Origin: Pyricularia pennisetigena
Taxonomy: Eukaryota > Ascomycota > Sordariomycetes > Magnaporthales > Pyriculariaceae
Length of the DNA: 64,000 bases
Direction of reading: 5' to 3'
Assembly (NCBI RefSeq): GCF_004337985.1
Contig: NW_021940930.1
Coordinates: forward strand, 54,789-118,788
Under the pieces are notes generated by a model. The model made no database searches, was not told the origin of the DNA, and saw nothing but the letters and a program-made list of their open reading frames with translations. Made by a program: the position numbers and the translations under genes. This document shows, one piece after another, positions 1 through 10,437 of this stretch (its first letter is position 1; every line of letters starts with the position of its first letter).

Positions 1-2061
1 AGGTTCGTGATTAACTTTTTAAGCGGCCGCCAGGCCCGAGTCCGGCTGGAGGGTACGACCACGGGCTTTAGGCGGCTCGGGTGCGGCACCCCGCAAGGGT
101 CTCCCCTTTCCCCGATCCTATATATGCTATATTTGGCGTATCTCGTCAAAAACGGTACGAAGTGGCGGTTGGCATATGCAGACGACGTGCTTACATGGAA
201 ATCGTCACCCTCGTTGGAGGAAAACGTACGTTGGCTGGAAGATAAACTCCGGGATATGCACGAAATTGCGGCGGAAGAGAAAATCCATTTTGCAGCGGAA
301 AAGACAGAGGTGATCCATATCACTAAGAAAAGGCACGGTCGCAACCCGGAAATCCGGATTAATGGTAGAACGGTTACCCCGGTCCAACTACCGGGCGGTC
401 GACGCGGACAAAGCGCCTCCGGGGCCGAGCGCTACCCGGGCATGCGTTGGCTTGGTTTTTGGTTCAGCCGACGGCTAGACGGGCGCCGCCACGTGGCCGA
501 AAGGGCTGCCAAAGCAATGGCGGTCGCTGCTCACCTCAAAGGCTTTGGGGCAGTAAAATACGGACCGCCTGCGGCTGCACTTCGCAAGGCAGCGGTGGCA
601 TGCGTGGGTTCCTCGGCCACCTACGCAGCCGAGGCATGGTACAACCCAGCGCACAAACAAAGAGGACTCCTCAAAGCACTGAACAAACCGCTGGTTTTAG
701 CGGCACGGGCAATCCTCCCGGCGTATAAAACCACCCCCTCGTCCACTGTTCTCAGGGACGCAGGATTACCCTCGGCCCGCGTCGCGCTGGCCTACACCCG
801 CCTGAAATACGGCGCCCGACTAAGGCTCGCGGACAAGGGGCACCCCCTTGTCAGCCGCCTGCGTGAAACACCTCGTGCCCGCAACTCGGGCCATTCGGCC
901 ACAACCCTGCAAACGGCTGCACAACTTCTCCCGCGGATCCGGAGACTAGAGTTGCGCGCACCTCGCAATGCCCCGGATTCTCGCACTGACCCCACCGGAG
1001 GAGTCCCGAAAGAGGAAGCGGCCCGCCGCTTTATCGAATGGCTGGACATGGTATCACCTGACGATATCGTGGTATATACGGATGGTTCGGAAAAACACGA
1101 AAACAACTGCGTCCAAATAGGGTACGGATGGGCCGCTTTTAGGGCGGGCCTGGAATTTGCCGCAGGCTCCGCATCTATTACGCCGGAAAGCCACGTTTTC
1201 GACGCCGAGGCGATTGGCGCCCTAAAAGGGCTACAGGCGGCAGCCAAGGCCCAGCCAGGCGCCCGGATCTGGATTTGTGTGGACAGCACCTCGGTTATTT
1301 GGGGTCTTAGAGGCGACGCGCCGCGTTCGTCCCAATGGGCCTTTCTGGAGTTCCATAACCTTGTCGATCTACTCCGAAAACAAGGTACCGAGGTTCGGGT
1401 CCGTTGGTGCCCTGGGCACCAGGGAATCCCGGGAAACGACCGGGCTGACGAGCTGGCCAAGGCCGGCTCCGCCGGACCGCCGGACCCAGACCCGAGGGCT
1501 CAGCAAACCACGTATAGCGGTGCCGGCACGGTCCTCAGAGCCATTCTTTCGAATATAGAGAAGGACTGGTGGCGTAAAGAACTCTGTGAACGGTCCCCCG
1601 CATATAGGGAATGGAAATTCAAATACACACCGAGAAAGGAGCCCGAGGAACTGCGTTTGCCAAGACCCCTACTGGGCCATTATTTGGCCATGAGGACCGG
1701 CCACGGCGATTTCAAAGCCTACCATGACCGTTTCAACCACCAGGATGCAAACACCTCGTGTGCCTGGTGCTGGAAGCGGACCTCCCCTGAACACCCGGTG
1801 CACTGCCGCTTTTCGCGGGCGGTGTGGAGAAACTGGCCGTGGCTTGACAACGAGCGGCCGATCGGGCCGCCAGACCGCGCCCAACGCCGCAAATTCTTCC
1901 AGACAAGCCTCGGGCAACCGAAAAGCTTTGAGGCGTTTTCGATAGCCACCAACTACTTCAGCGCCCGCCCCAGAGCGGCCCGCCAGCGCCCCGCGCGCCA
2001 CGAACGCACTTTACGCCTAGGGACACCGATCGTAAACGACTCGAACTCTGACGAGGAATAG
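1..2061 (+). CDS. LINE ORF2 C-terminal part (reverse transcriptase + RNase H), cut by window edge
   Basis: The frame is open from base 1, so the true start lies upstream. It encodes the second half of a non-LTR retrotransposon reverse transcriptase: the GTPQGSPLSPILY block (motif B) near the window start and the catalytic YADDV box about 50 residues later. An RNase HI domain follows, with its four acidic positions visible (VVYTDGS, DAEA, CVDSTS, GNDRADELA) and the conserved PGH before NDRA. A C-terminal Cys/His cluster (CAWCW...H...C) resembles the zinc knuckle of fungal LINEs. RNase H after the RT fits the Tad/I groups. There is no internal stop or frameshift across 684 codons, so this copy may be young. 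An upstream endonuclease and ORF1 would be expected outside the window. Confidence 0.9.
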   Translation, partial: RFVINFLSGRQARVRLEGTTTGFRRLGCGTPQGSPLSPILYMLYLAYLVKNGTKWRLAYADDVLTWKSSPSLEENVRWLEDKLRDMHEIAAEEKIHFAAEKTEVIHITKKRHGRNPEIRINGRTVTPVQLPGGRRGQSASGAERYPGMRWLGFWFSRRLDGRRHVAERAAKAMAVAAHLKGFGAVKYGPPAAALRKAAVACVGSSATYAAEAWYNPAHKQRGLLKALNKPLVLAARAILPAYKTTPSSTVLRDAGLPSARVALAYTRLKYGARLRLADKGHPLVSRLRETPRARNSGHSATTLQTAAQLLPRIRRLELRAPRNAPDSRTDPTGGVPKEEAARRFIEWLDMVSPDDIVVYTDGSEKHENNCVQIGYGWAAFRAGLEFAAGSASITPESHVFDAEAIGALKGLQAAAKAQPGARIWICVDSTSVIWGLRGDAPRSSQWAFLEFHNLVDLLRKQGTEVRVRWCPGHQGIPGNDRADELAKAGSAGPPDPDPRAQQTTYSGAGTVLRAILSNIEKDWWRKELCERSPAYREWKFKYTPRKEPEELRLPRPLLGHYLAMRTGHGDFKAYHDRFNHQDANTSCAWCWKRTSPEHPVHCRFSRAVWRNWPWLDNERPIGPPDRAQRRKFFQTSLGQPKSFEAFSIATNYFSARPRAARQRPARHERTLRLGTPIVNDSNSDEE

Positions 2062-2311
2062 ACTTACTGCCTTTTCACCCACACTTCACGGCACAAGCCG
2101 TCAGACGAACCCTCCGTGCACCTTAGGCACGGGGTCGCGTCAGTGAACTAACCCCCTAAGCAGGACCGGGCCCGAACCCGGTCAGGCACGATCCGCCTCT
2201 GCCCTCCTTGTTTTCCCCCTGTGTAAATAAAGAAGATAGAACGCGCGCCGAGATACCCCTCGGGAGGTTGCTAACGGCCGGCTAACAAGCCGGGCTGAGC
2301 CCGGCGTTAAC

Positions 2312-2320
2312 TAATACTAC

Positions 2321-2355
<35 letters not shown>
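2312..2355 (+). repeat. (TAC)n microsatellite forming the LINE tail
   Basis: About fourteen TAC/TAA triplets follow directly after the LINE 3' UTR. The position suggests this is the element's reverse-transcription tail and not an independent microsatellite. Confidence 0.9.
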
Positions 2356-2775
2356 TCTGGTGAGTTGTATTCCTGATTAAATCTTTCATCCCAGAGTCTA
2401 ATGTTGTTACCCATCACGGAACAATCCTAAGCCGTAATCAGATCTAAATGATAAACTAAGATATAACGAAGTGTTAGTCGGGGTGCTGTTCGGGATCGTG
2501 ATTTTTGGGCTGCTCGGTTTGGGGTGGGGGGTTTGGAATGGGGGTGGTCCGACTTAGGTTTTAGGTTAAAAGTGACGTAAAGCCTGGGTGGGTATTGTGA
2601 GTTGAAAAGCCATTTTAAGGAAAGAAAAGTAAAACATTAACTGCCTAATCTCAAATACAAAAAATCACCACCATAAAATTTTCCAACGTTGCGTGACATG
2701 GATTCACAAAAGTCACCCTAAAATGTTGTTACTTTTGACTTATAAGTAATAGGGCAGATGCATTTTCCTAGCTGT
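2356..2775. other. No gene seen
   Basis: AT-rich sequence with short G-runs around 2520-2540. No coding frame, inverted repeat or RNA signature was recognised. Confidence 0.6.
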
Positions 2776-3242
2776 CCTATTTTCGATGCGGTAAAGTAGT
2801 TGGCGAAAGGATTAGAATCGATTGCTCATCGGACCACGCTTCTTGAAGCAGAGAACCGCAGCCTTCGGAAGGCCAATGAAGCGCTTAGCAAACGACGAAG
2901 GGCCAAAAAGACACATATCCGTAAAGGAGGGTCATGTACCGTACATGAGGTTCAGATTTCGTTGCAATTAACAAGCGCAGATAATCCAATAATAGATGAC
3001 GAAGGTGAAAATGGGGAGGGAAATAATGCGCGACTGGCGACTAACCGGCGCTGTGGCAATTGTGGCAGTATAGGACATAATGCACGCACCTGTCAGGAAG
3101 ATGCAGAAATGTCTGATGTACATATTTCCGACTGCATTGAGGTAAAATAAGCAATGCAGGCGTTGCAATTGAAGTTAGGAATGGTGTGGTATAGGAAAAG
3201 TGGCCAGGGTACTGTCCTGGCCAGGGTCCTGTACATCCACGT
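2776..3242 (+). mobile_element. pogo-like DNA transposon, right-end fragment (copy 1)
   Basis: Homology to the copy ending at 5903 begins near 2776 and runs to the terminal repeat. The right terminus reads, on the complementary strand, ACGTGGATGTACA, ggaccctggcc, AGGACA, gtaccctggcc, ACTTTTC, and it abuts a TA dinucleotide at 3243-3244. A TA target is what pogo/Tc1-mariner elements use. The left part, including the DDE catalytic core, is missing. Confidence 0.8.
2788..3150 (+). pseudogene. C-terminal transposase fragment with CCHC zinc knuckle
   Basis: The frame reads a helical segment (AHRTTLLEAENRSLRKANEA), a basic stretch (KRRRAKKTHIRKGG) and a terminal CCHC knuckle (CGNCGSIGHNARTC), matching the tail of the transposase at 4924-5812. 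A TAG at 2797-2799 sits where the sister copy has CAG (Gln), a C-to-T change. The catalytic domain is absent, so it cannot act alone. Confidence 0.8.
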
Positions 3243-4920
3243 TAGTGAAAGTCGGGACGGAACAATGCTCAAATGGCTTTGGAGGCCCTCCGCTTACTAT
3301 TGCTTCAAGAAGAAAAGGTTATATTACTGCATGAAGTGCACTGGCTCAGGAGGCACATTTGATTGGATTGAAAGGGATGTTGAATTTTGGGCAGATTTTC
3401 TTAGCTTAGGGTTTTAATCTTGATTTTATTAACGTGATTCATCAGTACCCTGGAAACTGCACCTTTGAGCCGCTCATAACTCTCTCTTGCCGATTCAGAA
3501 AAGTCATTTATTTTGAAGTTTAAGCACTTTATACTTTACATTTGCCAATGGTTGGGAAATATTCCTTCTTTAACATCGTTCCATCGCATCCGTCGGGGCT
3601 TTCTCTATACATTAATGAAAATAGGATTGATAACGACGAGCTGCACAGGAATTTGGGCAGTGAATTCGGAAAAGATGGAAATTCTATGGTGTTTGCATAA
3701 AGATCTTACTAAACGGAAGAACATCTACATTTAACCCCGCATGTATAGGTGGCTTTATGCTCTACTGTGTTCTCTTACCGCCCAAGGATATCGAAAAAGG
3801 GTTAACTTGGGATCGGGAGTGTCACGGCCAGGGAAAACATAGCACGGAACTAGTCTATTGGCATCTATCGACGAAGATTCTACTCTGAGGAAGAAAGGAA
3901 ACAAACAAAGTTGCTGAGTTTGACGTTTGTTGACAACGTCTGTAGGCAGGTTGTCGAGCGACACATAATTGCACCCCTTCCCGAGAGTTTTAACCATCTC
4001 CCGATTCACGGATGATGAGCTTTTTCGAATCGGGGCCGAGCCGGAGAAGCAGAAGCAACGGCGGGAAGAGCTCACAGCCAGGGCCAAGAATCTGAGACGC
4101 AGCCTTGCAGATCTCCAGCGGCCCTGATGAGTTGCCACGCTACTTCCACGGGCTACGAAACGCCACTGCTCGCTGATTTCCTTAATTGAATTTTTATCCA
4201 GTTACGTGTCTGCTCAGACACGGAAGTTGTTTTTTTAAACTCCTGTTACATGCTGACGTGCGTCGGTGTGCTCGAGTATTTCGACGGGCCGATTTAACAT
4301 GGGCATGAACTTCGAGTTTGAAATTATTGAAACCAACCCGCCAAGTGTAATAGGGATTATGGAGTTGCAAGGACGTAACAATTCTATATGGAATGCTAAG
4401 AATAAAGTAGCCCTTTATCGATAAGACAAGGATAAGTTTCGGTTTATGATAACGGTTAGGGCAATTTGGTGATTCCGTACACTTTCAAAGAATGTCCCTG
4501 CGTGCTCCCAAGGGTGAACATTGCCAAAGTCGAAGACTGTAAGTTTCGGCTTCAATATGCCAGAAAGTCTTGATTCCTATGAATAGCGGCTCTCCTTGAG
4601 CCTCAATCTGAGCATATGGAAGGCGACCTCACTCCCAGGAGCAAGAAATATACAGACATAATTCACCGCGGCACCAAGAGGGTAGGGGCTGAGTCATAGG
4701 CGGCCGATCATGAGTCAGCTAGCCAACTTGCGCAGGCTAGGCTCTTCGTCAGGGCCCTACTTACGTCTGGGCTATGTAAACATGAACAACATACGGGTAG
4801 GAGAGCCACGTGACTGACTACGTATAGTTGATAATTGCCTAGCTAGTTCATATGACCGTACGGTGAAGGCACAATTGGACGCAGTACGACCGGTCAAAAG
4901 AAGGAAGGTGCAAATGGACC
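3243..4920. other. Anonymous interval, no supported gene
   Basis: No gene is supported. A charged plus-strand frame at about 4018-4128 (EKQKQRREELTARAKNLRR) is protein-like and could be the tail of a decayed element, but it has no start and no recognised family. The rest looks non-coding. Confidence 0.5.
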
Positions 4921-4923
4921 CCA

Positions 4924-5812
4924 ATGAGGCTTTTGCGGACAAAAGGCGCTTATCGGATGCTGGTGCTCGACGGGCATGGCAGCCACCAATCGCCCGAGTT
5001 TGAGGGCTATTGCAAAAATCATAATATTATTCCGCTTTGCTTGCCTGCTCATTCATCTCACCTAACCCAGCCACTTGACGTCGGAGTGTTCTGTGTCCTT
5101 AAGCGGGCGTACGGTCAAGAAATCAACAGCTTCATCCGGGCCCACATCACTAACATTAGCAAAGTCGACTTCTTTTTAGCTTTTACCGCGGCTTACAAAA
5201 ATTCAATGACGAAAGAAAACATAACCGGAGGTTTTCGAGGGGCCGGACTTATCCCCCATAGCCCGGAAACGGTTATATCCAAATTGGATGTAAAAGTACG
5301 GACGCCGTCACCCAAAGAGCTTGCTTTTCCCAATGCCGACCCTGGGTTTCCCAGACGCCTTACAACCCGACAGAAGCTGTTTTTCAATCAACGCTTGTTA
5401 AATCTCGAATCAGCCGTCATCAAAGCAGCTCTCCAACTCCGATTTTCGAAGCAGTAAAACAGCTAACAAAGGGGCTGGAGTTAATTGCCCATCGAACTAC
5501 ACTTCTTGAAGCAGAAAACCGCAGCCTTCGGAAGGCTAATGAAGCACTAAGCAAACGGCGCAGGGCTAAAAAAACACGCATCCGCGAAGGAGGGTCGTCT
5601 ACCGTACAAGATGTTCAAAACTTGTTGCAATTGAACAATGCGGATAGTCCGATATTGGATGACGAAGGTGAAAATAGGAGGGAAGTAATGTGCGACCGGC
5701 GATTAAACGGCGCTGTGGCAACTGCGGCAACATAGGACATAACACACGCACTTGCCAGGAAGATGCAGAAATGTCTGATGTATACAGCTCCGATTGTATT
5801 AAAGTAAACTGA
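4924..5812 (+). pseudogene. pogo-like DDE transposase, C-terminal half, frameshifted
   Basis: The first frame (to 5457) carries the second DDE aspartate in LVLDGHGSHQSPEF and the third in the HLTQPLDVGVF box, hallmarks of DDE_1 (pogo/Fot/Tigger) transposases. The second part, in another frame, holds the helical segment, basic patch and CCHC knuckle (CGNCGNIGHNTRTC). The two join by a frameshift near 5425-5455. Homology starts abruptly around 4935, and the CENPB-type DNA-binding half and first Asp are missing, so this is a 5'-truncated, inactive copy. Confidence 0.85.
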
Positions 5813-5903
5813 ACGACATTGCCGTTGCAAATAAACCAAATATTGGTATGGTGCAGGAAAGTGCGCGACTCGGTGTCCTGCGCGACTCGGTGTACATCCA
5901 CGT
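4935..5903 (+). mobile_element. pogo-like DNA transposon, right-half fragment (copy 2)
   Basis: The right terminus read inward is ACGTGGATGTACA, ccgagtcgcgc, AGGACA, ccgagtcgcgc, ACTTTCC, followed outside by TA (5904-5905). The two 11-mers inside the terminus are identical to each other and unrelated to those of the copy ending at 3242. No left end was found upstream. Confidence 0.85.
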
Positions 5904-7094
5904 TAAAACTTACCACCAAAAAAAAGGGTTCCAGCCTAAAAAATACCTAATTTTGCTCCAGCGCGTTGGCGACCTCGCGGACGCCCCTGCGCTGCGTCGT
6001 TATCTTACAGCATTGTTTTGTCATCGGAGCTGCCAAGGCTCATTGGTAACGTCCATACGCAGCTGTTGATCCTTCTGTTCAGGGTTAAGGACTGTTGGAC
6101 CCACAAACTCCTGCTTGCCCCGCTGTCTGGAGAAGACGAAAAACGAAAGACACCAACGCTTTCCAAAGAACGGTTGGCCAGTAACAAGGCTGTCGAGAAA
6201 GACCACCATCCCGTGGCCAGGGCATTTCAAATAGATGCAGTTCCATCGTCCGGAGGGTCCCAGTAATTAGATAAAGCCAATATAACCTCTCCTGCCCGTC
6301 TTATGGCGCCTTTTCATCAATGTGGGTACATATCCGAGAAACTTTCTATAACAACCTTCTTCTTAAGTGTGGAGGCAGCAGCCTCAGGGAGCAGGTCTAA
6401 GCCCCGTTGCTCTACTTTATTTACTCTGAATAAAGGTCACCTAGCTGCAAAGACCCCACCGGCGGCAGCGGTGCACGGAGCACTTTCGATTGACTGCAAA
6501 CCATGACTTTGGGCCGGTTTACAGCTTTCCGGGGCCAATGGTAGCCAATTGGGCAAACGAAGCAGCGGGGCTGCTGAAACAATTGTAGAATTTGTTGAAA
6601 AAATGGCGAAGATTTAGCACTTGCGGCCGACAGATCTCACACCTTCCAGCGGCACAGGCATCCGTCAACGCCAGCCTGCCAAGCACTATAATGGCAGACC
6701 AAAGGAACTCGGGCGCCAGAGGAATCAGGCACGTCGCAGCTCAAAAAGGCTGCACGTATGAGGAGGAGTGGGTTATACGGTCAACCTCCTCCCGTATCTA
6801 TCGCAGAGTTTACCTCTGCCGGCCTTTTGCCATATACCGTAGCATGGGCGAATTATCTCCTCGCCAAAGCGCCGAGGTTTCCCGCCGCCACAACTTCCTA
6901 AGCCTTCCCAGCCTACTCAACTTCAATACCGACAGATCTGCAAAGCTATTCAGCTTGTTTATATGTATTTTATAGTCTGGAATTCCTCCACAGTTGCATT
7001 GCGGTTTTTTATCCTTCATATTTATTCTCTGCAAGCTTCTCCCAGCCTTTAAAACCCATAATGAATTCTCGTTCCGATTGCCAAAAGGCAAAGT
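5904..7094. other. No supported gene
   Basis: Open frames on both strands overlap without recognisable motifs, suitable starts or splice signals. A 250-bp plus-strand frame near 6018-6266 and another near 6592-6975 look like chance openings. Confidence 0.5.
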
Positions 7095-7283
7095 TTACTT
7101 TTTGGACGAAAAAATATACCCCACCCCACCACAATCACCTAGGCAGTTTCTGTCATTTGTTTTTGAAGTAAACCCAGTTCCCAAGCATTGTTTGCAATCT
7201 TTCCCGTCCCTAACCCCGTTGGTACAGTAAGAGCACCCTTTCCCGCATGTAGGACATTTTTGTATCGTGTATTTGTTTTCCAT
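7095..7283 (-). CDS. Small Cys-rich protein with DnaJ-type zinc-binding pattern (62 aa)
   Basis: An ATG at 7283 opens a 62-residue protein with eight cysteines arranged C-x2-C-x3-C-x2-C-x9-C-x2-C-x13-C-x3-C. CKQCLGTG fits the CxxCxGxG module of the DnaJ central zinc domain, and CLGDCGGVG is a one-residue-longer variant. The pairs suggest two zinc sites in a beta-hairpin fold. No J-domain, signal peptide or membrane segment is present, so a cytosolic zinc protein or a stand-alone chaperone-type zinc module is inferred. The spacing regularity argues against a chance frame. Function is unknown, and it could also be a surviving exon of a larger gene. Confidence 0.5.
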   Translation of the reverse strand: MENKYTIQKCPTCGKGCSYCTNGVRDGKDCKQCLGTGFTSKTNDRNCLGDCGGVGYIFSSKK

Positions 7284-8164
7284 GTTTTCTTGGGTGGCTA
7301 CTACAACAAAAATTATCAATATTAGCCAATGTATTTCCCAAATTAGATGCTATGCAAAGAACTTTTACTCAGAAGATTCCTTACGTGAAATAGTAGATTA
7401 TTTTGATACTTTTGTGATAAAATGTCCTTCGAGGTAGGATACCAAAGGTTTGTATGAAGCAAGAATTGAATTATAGATAAGTTGGTAGATGTTATATATG
7501 ATGTTGACTGGGTGATGAGGCCAAGTTAGGCACTTGAGGAAACCTAACCGGTTATAAATCACACTGGTCGAGAGGAGGGAAGAACTTACCCTTTGTAACG
7601 GGCTGAACCATGCCTTTTTATAACACAGAAGCTTGGAATCTCTCATAGTCTGGGACACATTAAACGACCCGGAAAAGAGCATGTGGAATCACTGTGCCCT
7701 GGCTAGCCGACACCGCATCTTTCCAACGTAGGCCGGCACAAACCTTCCCGGCAGAGTATCGGAATGCTACCTCAACCATCCGGTCAAAATGAGATTCGAC
7801 TTCCATGCTTAGTGAACATGAAATCACAGATTGCTGTGTCATCGTCACACCGCTCTTTAGAGTGCGGTAAAGTGTATTCGGAAGACAACAACCATAGTAC
7901 GATCAGGGGAAACAATGATCAACCGGGGTGGGGCTGAAATGGAGTGCGGCTTGTGGCAAGCCTTCGCGCTCGATGTCTGTACAAAACTGTCGTCACGCCC
8001 AGAAGAGGCAGCCTGCAGGAACCCTGGCCTGAGGTTAGTTGCTCTGTACCGAGCAACAATGCCCTTCAGGCCAACCGTTATTTATGGAGCCCATGAGACG
8101 TGGCGTTGCCAGCAGGGTAGTAAACTCAAGCGAGAAAGGGATTAAATCTGGAATATTGGTGTAA
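7284..8164. other. No supported gene
   Basis: Short overlapping frames only, with no motif, long repeat or RNA signature. Confidence 0.5.
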
Positions 8165-8250
8165 GGAAAACCAGGGGCTGACGTTGACGGTGGCCTTTAG
8201 GGGTGCTGGTTGTAACGGGCTCGTTCCTATTGGCCTTCACCTCCATGGAG
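8165..8250 (+). repeat. Dispersed repeat family A, copy 1
   Basis: The core ttcctattggccttcacctc (8225-8245 region), preceded by an acgggctc box and a gctgac...aggggt block, recurs at 55045-55125, more weakly at 58105-58175, and on the minus strand at 63195-63300. The order of blocks is conserved, so this is a dispersed element and not a chance word. Confidence 0.6.
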
Positions 8251-8343
8251 CGAAATAATAACTGGGTAGCATTCCGGAACTCAATGGGATACATTTATGT
8301 CGATCTGCACCTTAAAGCATTCTTCACCCTAGCTACTTCATAA

Positions 8344-8703
8344 ATGGGGTATAGGTTGACAAAAGGGGATCATGCCGTTTCAGGGGTATGGCCACTTGGG
8401 CACTATGTAAATGGGGAAAATAACCATGATGGTAATCCAAGCCTAGGCCCATATGCAACGAACTTTTTGGTGGCGCGAAGAACCTTGCAAGGTGCAGATC
8501 GGCACAAATATATCCCAGTTGAGTACATAGAGGAAAAGGCCAATAAGAACGAGCCGGTCACAAAACACACCCCTAAAGGCCCTATCTGCCTGAACCTCCC
8601 TGCTCGAAGTCAAGTGCCAATAAAAAGTTCGAAAAAACCCACTACGGCAGCAAGTCCGAGTCCTAAGATATCCTTGCAATTTGCAACCGAGGTGACCAGG
8701 TAA
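8344..8703 (+). CDS. Hypothetical protein (119 aa), weak
   Basis: An ATG-started frame of 119 codons. The N-terminal half has ordinary composition, and the C-terminal half is Lys/Pro/Ser-rich and probably disordered. No domain, signal peptide or splice site is recognised, and no neighbour supports a role. It may be a chance frame in repeat-derived DNA. Confidence 0.25.
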   Translation: MGYRLTKGDHAVSGVWPLGHYVNGENNHDGNPSLGPYATNFLVARRTLQGADRHKYIPVEYIEEKANKNEPVTKHTPKGPICLNLPARSQVPIKSSKKPTTAASPSPKISLQFATEVTR

Positions 8704-10250
8704 TGTATCTTAATTTGTTATTGGTGTTTCTCAGGTCTATATCCTTGAAGCAGCCAAAATTCATCGCAGAGGCCTCCTAATTAATTCAGCTGTGGTCACA
8801 GGAGGACCATTATTTCAAAGTGTTATGGTTGCATTCCTGAAGCCAACCGGATATTTAAGGTAGTATTCCCGTATTTTGCAGATAAATGAAACTTTGAAGC
8901 AGTAGTGGTAATTATACTAGGGATTTTCAAGGCTAAGCACGGTATGTGGGTAGACAGGTGCACGTCGGGAACGAATTTGGAAGATCCCTTCTTATTCAAA
9001 TCTTAGTATATCCTGGTTCTGAATGTACGAACTCAGTTGAATAAGTGTATCAAGATCACGGTGGACATTTTGATATGCGCTCAAGGTTTCTTGACTTCCG
9101 TAAGAAGGCATGTAAAGATGCAGAAAGAAAGCAAGATTGGCACGACTGGTCTCGTCCAGGATGCCATGTTGTGATGATAGTGAGCAGCAAACCGCATCCA
9201 GAAACTGGAAGGTGGGTGTTAAGTTTATAAATGGAACAAATTCCAGTAGCAATTAACCCTGGCAGACACCCAAGCCGTTGTAGTTTGTGACCTGAATGGT
9301 AAGGGTACGAAATGCGGGGACCCACAGGCTTGGAAGCACCGGTTTTCAGAATCACCTTTCTATGGGCCTTCTTTGGCATATTAAAACATGAAATATTCAC
9401 TTCCAGGATTACTCAATTTTCAATGCTTTATTAAAATATTGCTGGCCATACGCAAATCTGCCCCCCCCCCGCCTAACCTTCCAGCAAGACGTACTAGTGA
9501 ACATAAACTCCCACTCATAGCCCCTTGTACATCTCGTTCGCTTTCTGGAAGGGGAAGTAAGTTGCCGCTCCCCCTTAGGAATGCTACGCTATGATTTTTC
9601 TACGTCAGGAAAGGACAGCAACCGGAGAGATTGATGACATACCTTGTTTGGGCTTGTCAAAGCCCATTACCTTCCTTTGACCCTCGAATTGAGTCTGCGT
9701 CGGGCGGTGGAGACGGAGGAGGCTGAGCATGAGGAGCTGCTGGAGGTTGCTTAGGAGCATCCATTCCGGCTCACTTTTCAAGGCCGAATGTTAAGCTTGA
9801 TAGATTTCAAGTGACTTGTACTTTGGCTATAAGATATGGACTGCCTTACTGAAGAAGGCAAACAAGTGAAAGTAGGAATTTGTATCCATCTTTATACATA
9901 TGCTACCGCGCATTTGGTACAGCCAATACATCTATGTTACCCCATGATCGAGATGTCTTGCCTTTCATTGCTTTGACGTGATGTATATTGGTCGTGAGGA
10001 GCTCGAAATTGAGGCCAGCAAATGTTGGCCGGGCCGCCTTTTCGGTCGCCAGAAAATAAGGAGCAGTCGATTCATTGGTAGCCGAATCCAACCCTGGTTT
10101 TTTCTTTTTGCTTTTCTCATAACACTGTAAGAAACAAAGTCTTGGTCGCTTTTTTGCAGGCGAGGTTACAAAATCGTCCGTGCCCCTGCGCAATGCAGAC
10201 GCGTTACATTTTTGACAAGGGTGACGCGATGAAACAAACAAAATATGGAC
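8704..10250. other. No confident gene
   Basis: A minus-strand frame at 8992-9252 has globular-looking composition but begins only at a TTG and shows no motif. A homopolymer C run lies near 9471. Nothing else was recognised. Confidence 0.45.
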
Positions 10251-10252
10251 CC

Positions 10253-10259
10253 ATATAAA
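10253..10259 (+). promoter_or_regulatory. TATA-like box upstream of the array and gene
   Basis: The segment ccatataaaag contains a TATA-box-like motif immediately before the 10-bp array and about 180 bp upstream of the ATG at 10438. Its spacing suits a promoter if transcription starts within the array. This is inferred from position only. Confidence 0.3.
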
Positions 10260-10260
10260 A

Positions 10261-10360
10261 GTCTGCAGAGATTCGCGGATTTCCGCAACAATCTGCAACA
10301 ATCCACAAATGTTCACAGATGTCCGCAAATGTCCACAGATGTTCACAGATGTCTGCAGAA
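10261..10360 (+). repeat. Ten degenerate 10-bp units in exact register
   Basis: Reading in blocks of ten from 10261 gives ten consecutive units matching a loose consensus RTYCRCARAT (for example gttcacagat, gtccgcaaat, gtccacagat, gttcacagat). No indel breaks the register. The array ends 77 bp before the start codon of the gene at 10438. A period of ten bases puts every unit on the same helix face. Confidence 0.75.
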
Positions 10361-10437
10361 AATCTACTACAGAAACTCCCTAAACCTGTGCTTGCTATTC
10401 TGGCGACCTCGTAAACATTCCCGACATCGAATCAACC

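Larger units (their letters stand above)
1..2355 (+). mobile_element. Tad/I-type non-LTR retrotransposon, 3' half
   Basis: The element consists of the ORF2 tail, a GC-rich 3' UTR of about 250 bp with a short inverted repeat (ccgggcccgaacccgg, around 2166), and a simple-repeat tail in place of poly(A). A LINE ending in a short tandem repeat is common in this group. The 5' end is outside the window, so full length and target-site duplication cannot be judged. Confidence 0.85.

Noticed and set aside
3513..3734. Plus-strand frame with hydrophobic N terminus
   Set aside because: AT-rich composition, no valid start context and no similarity recognised.
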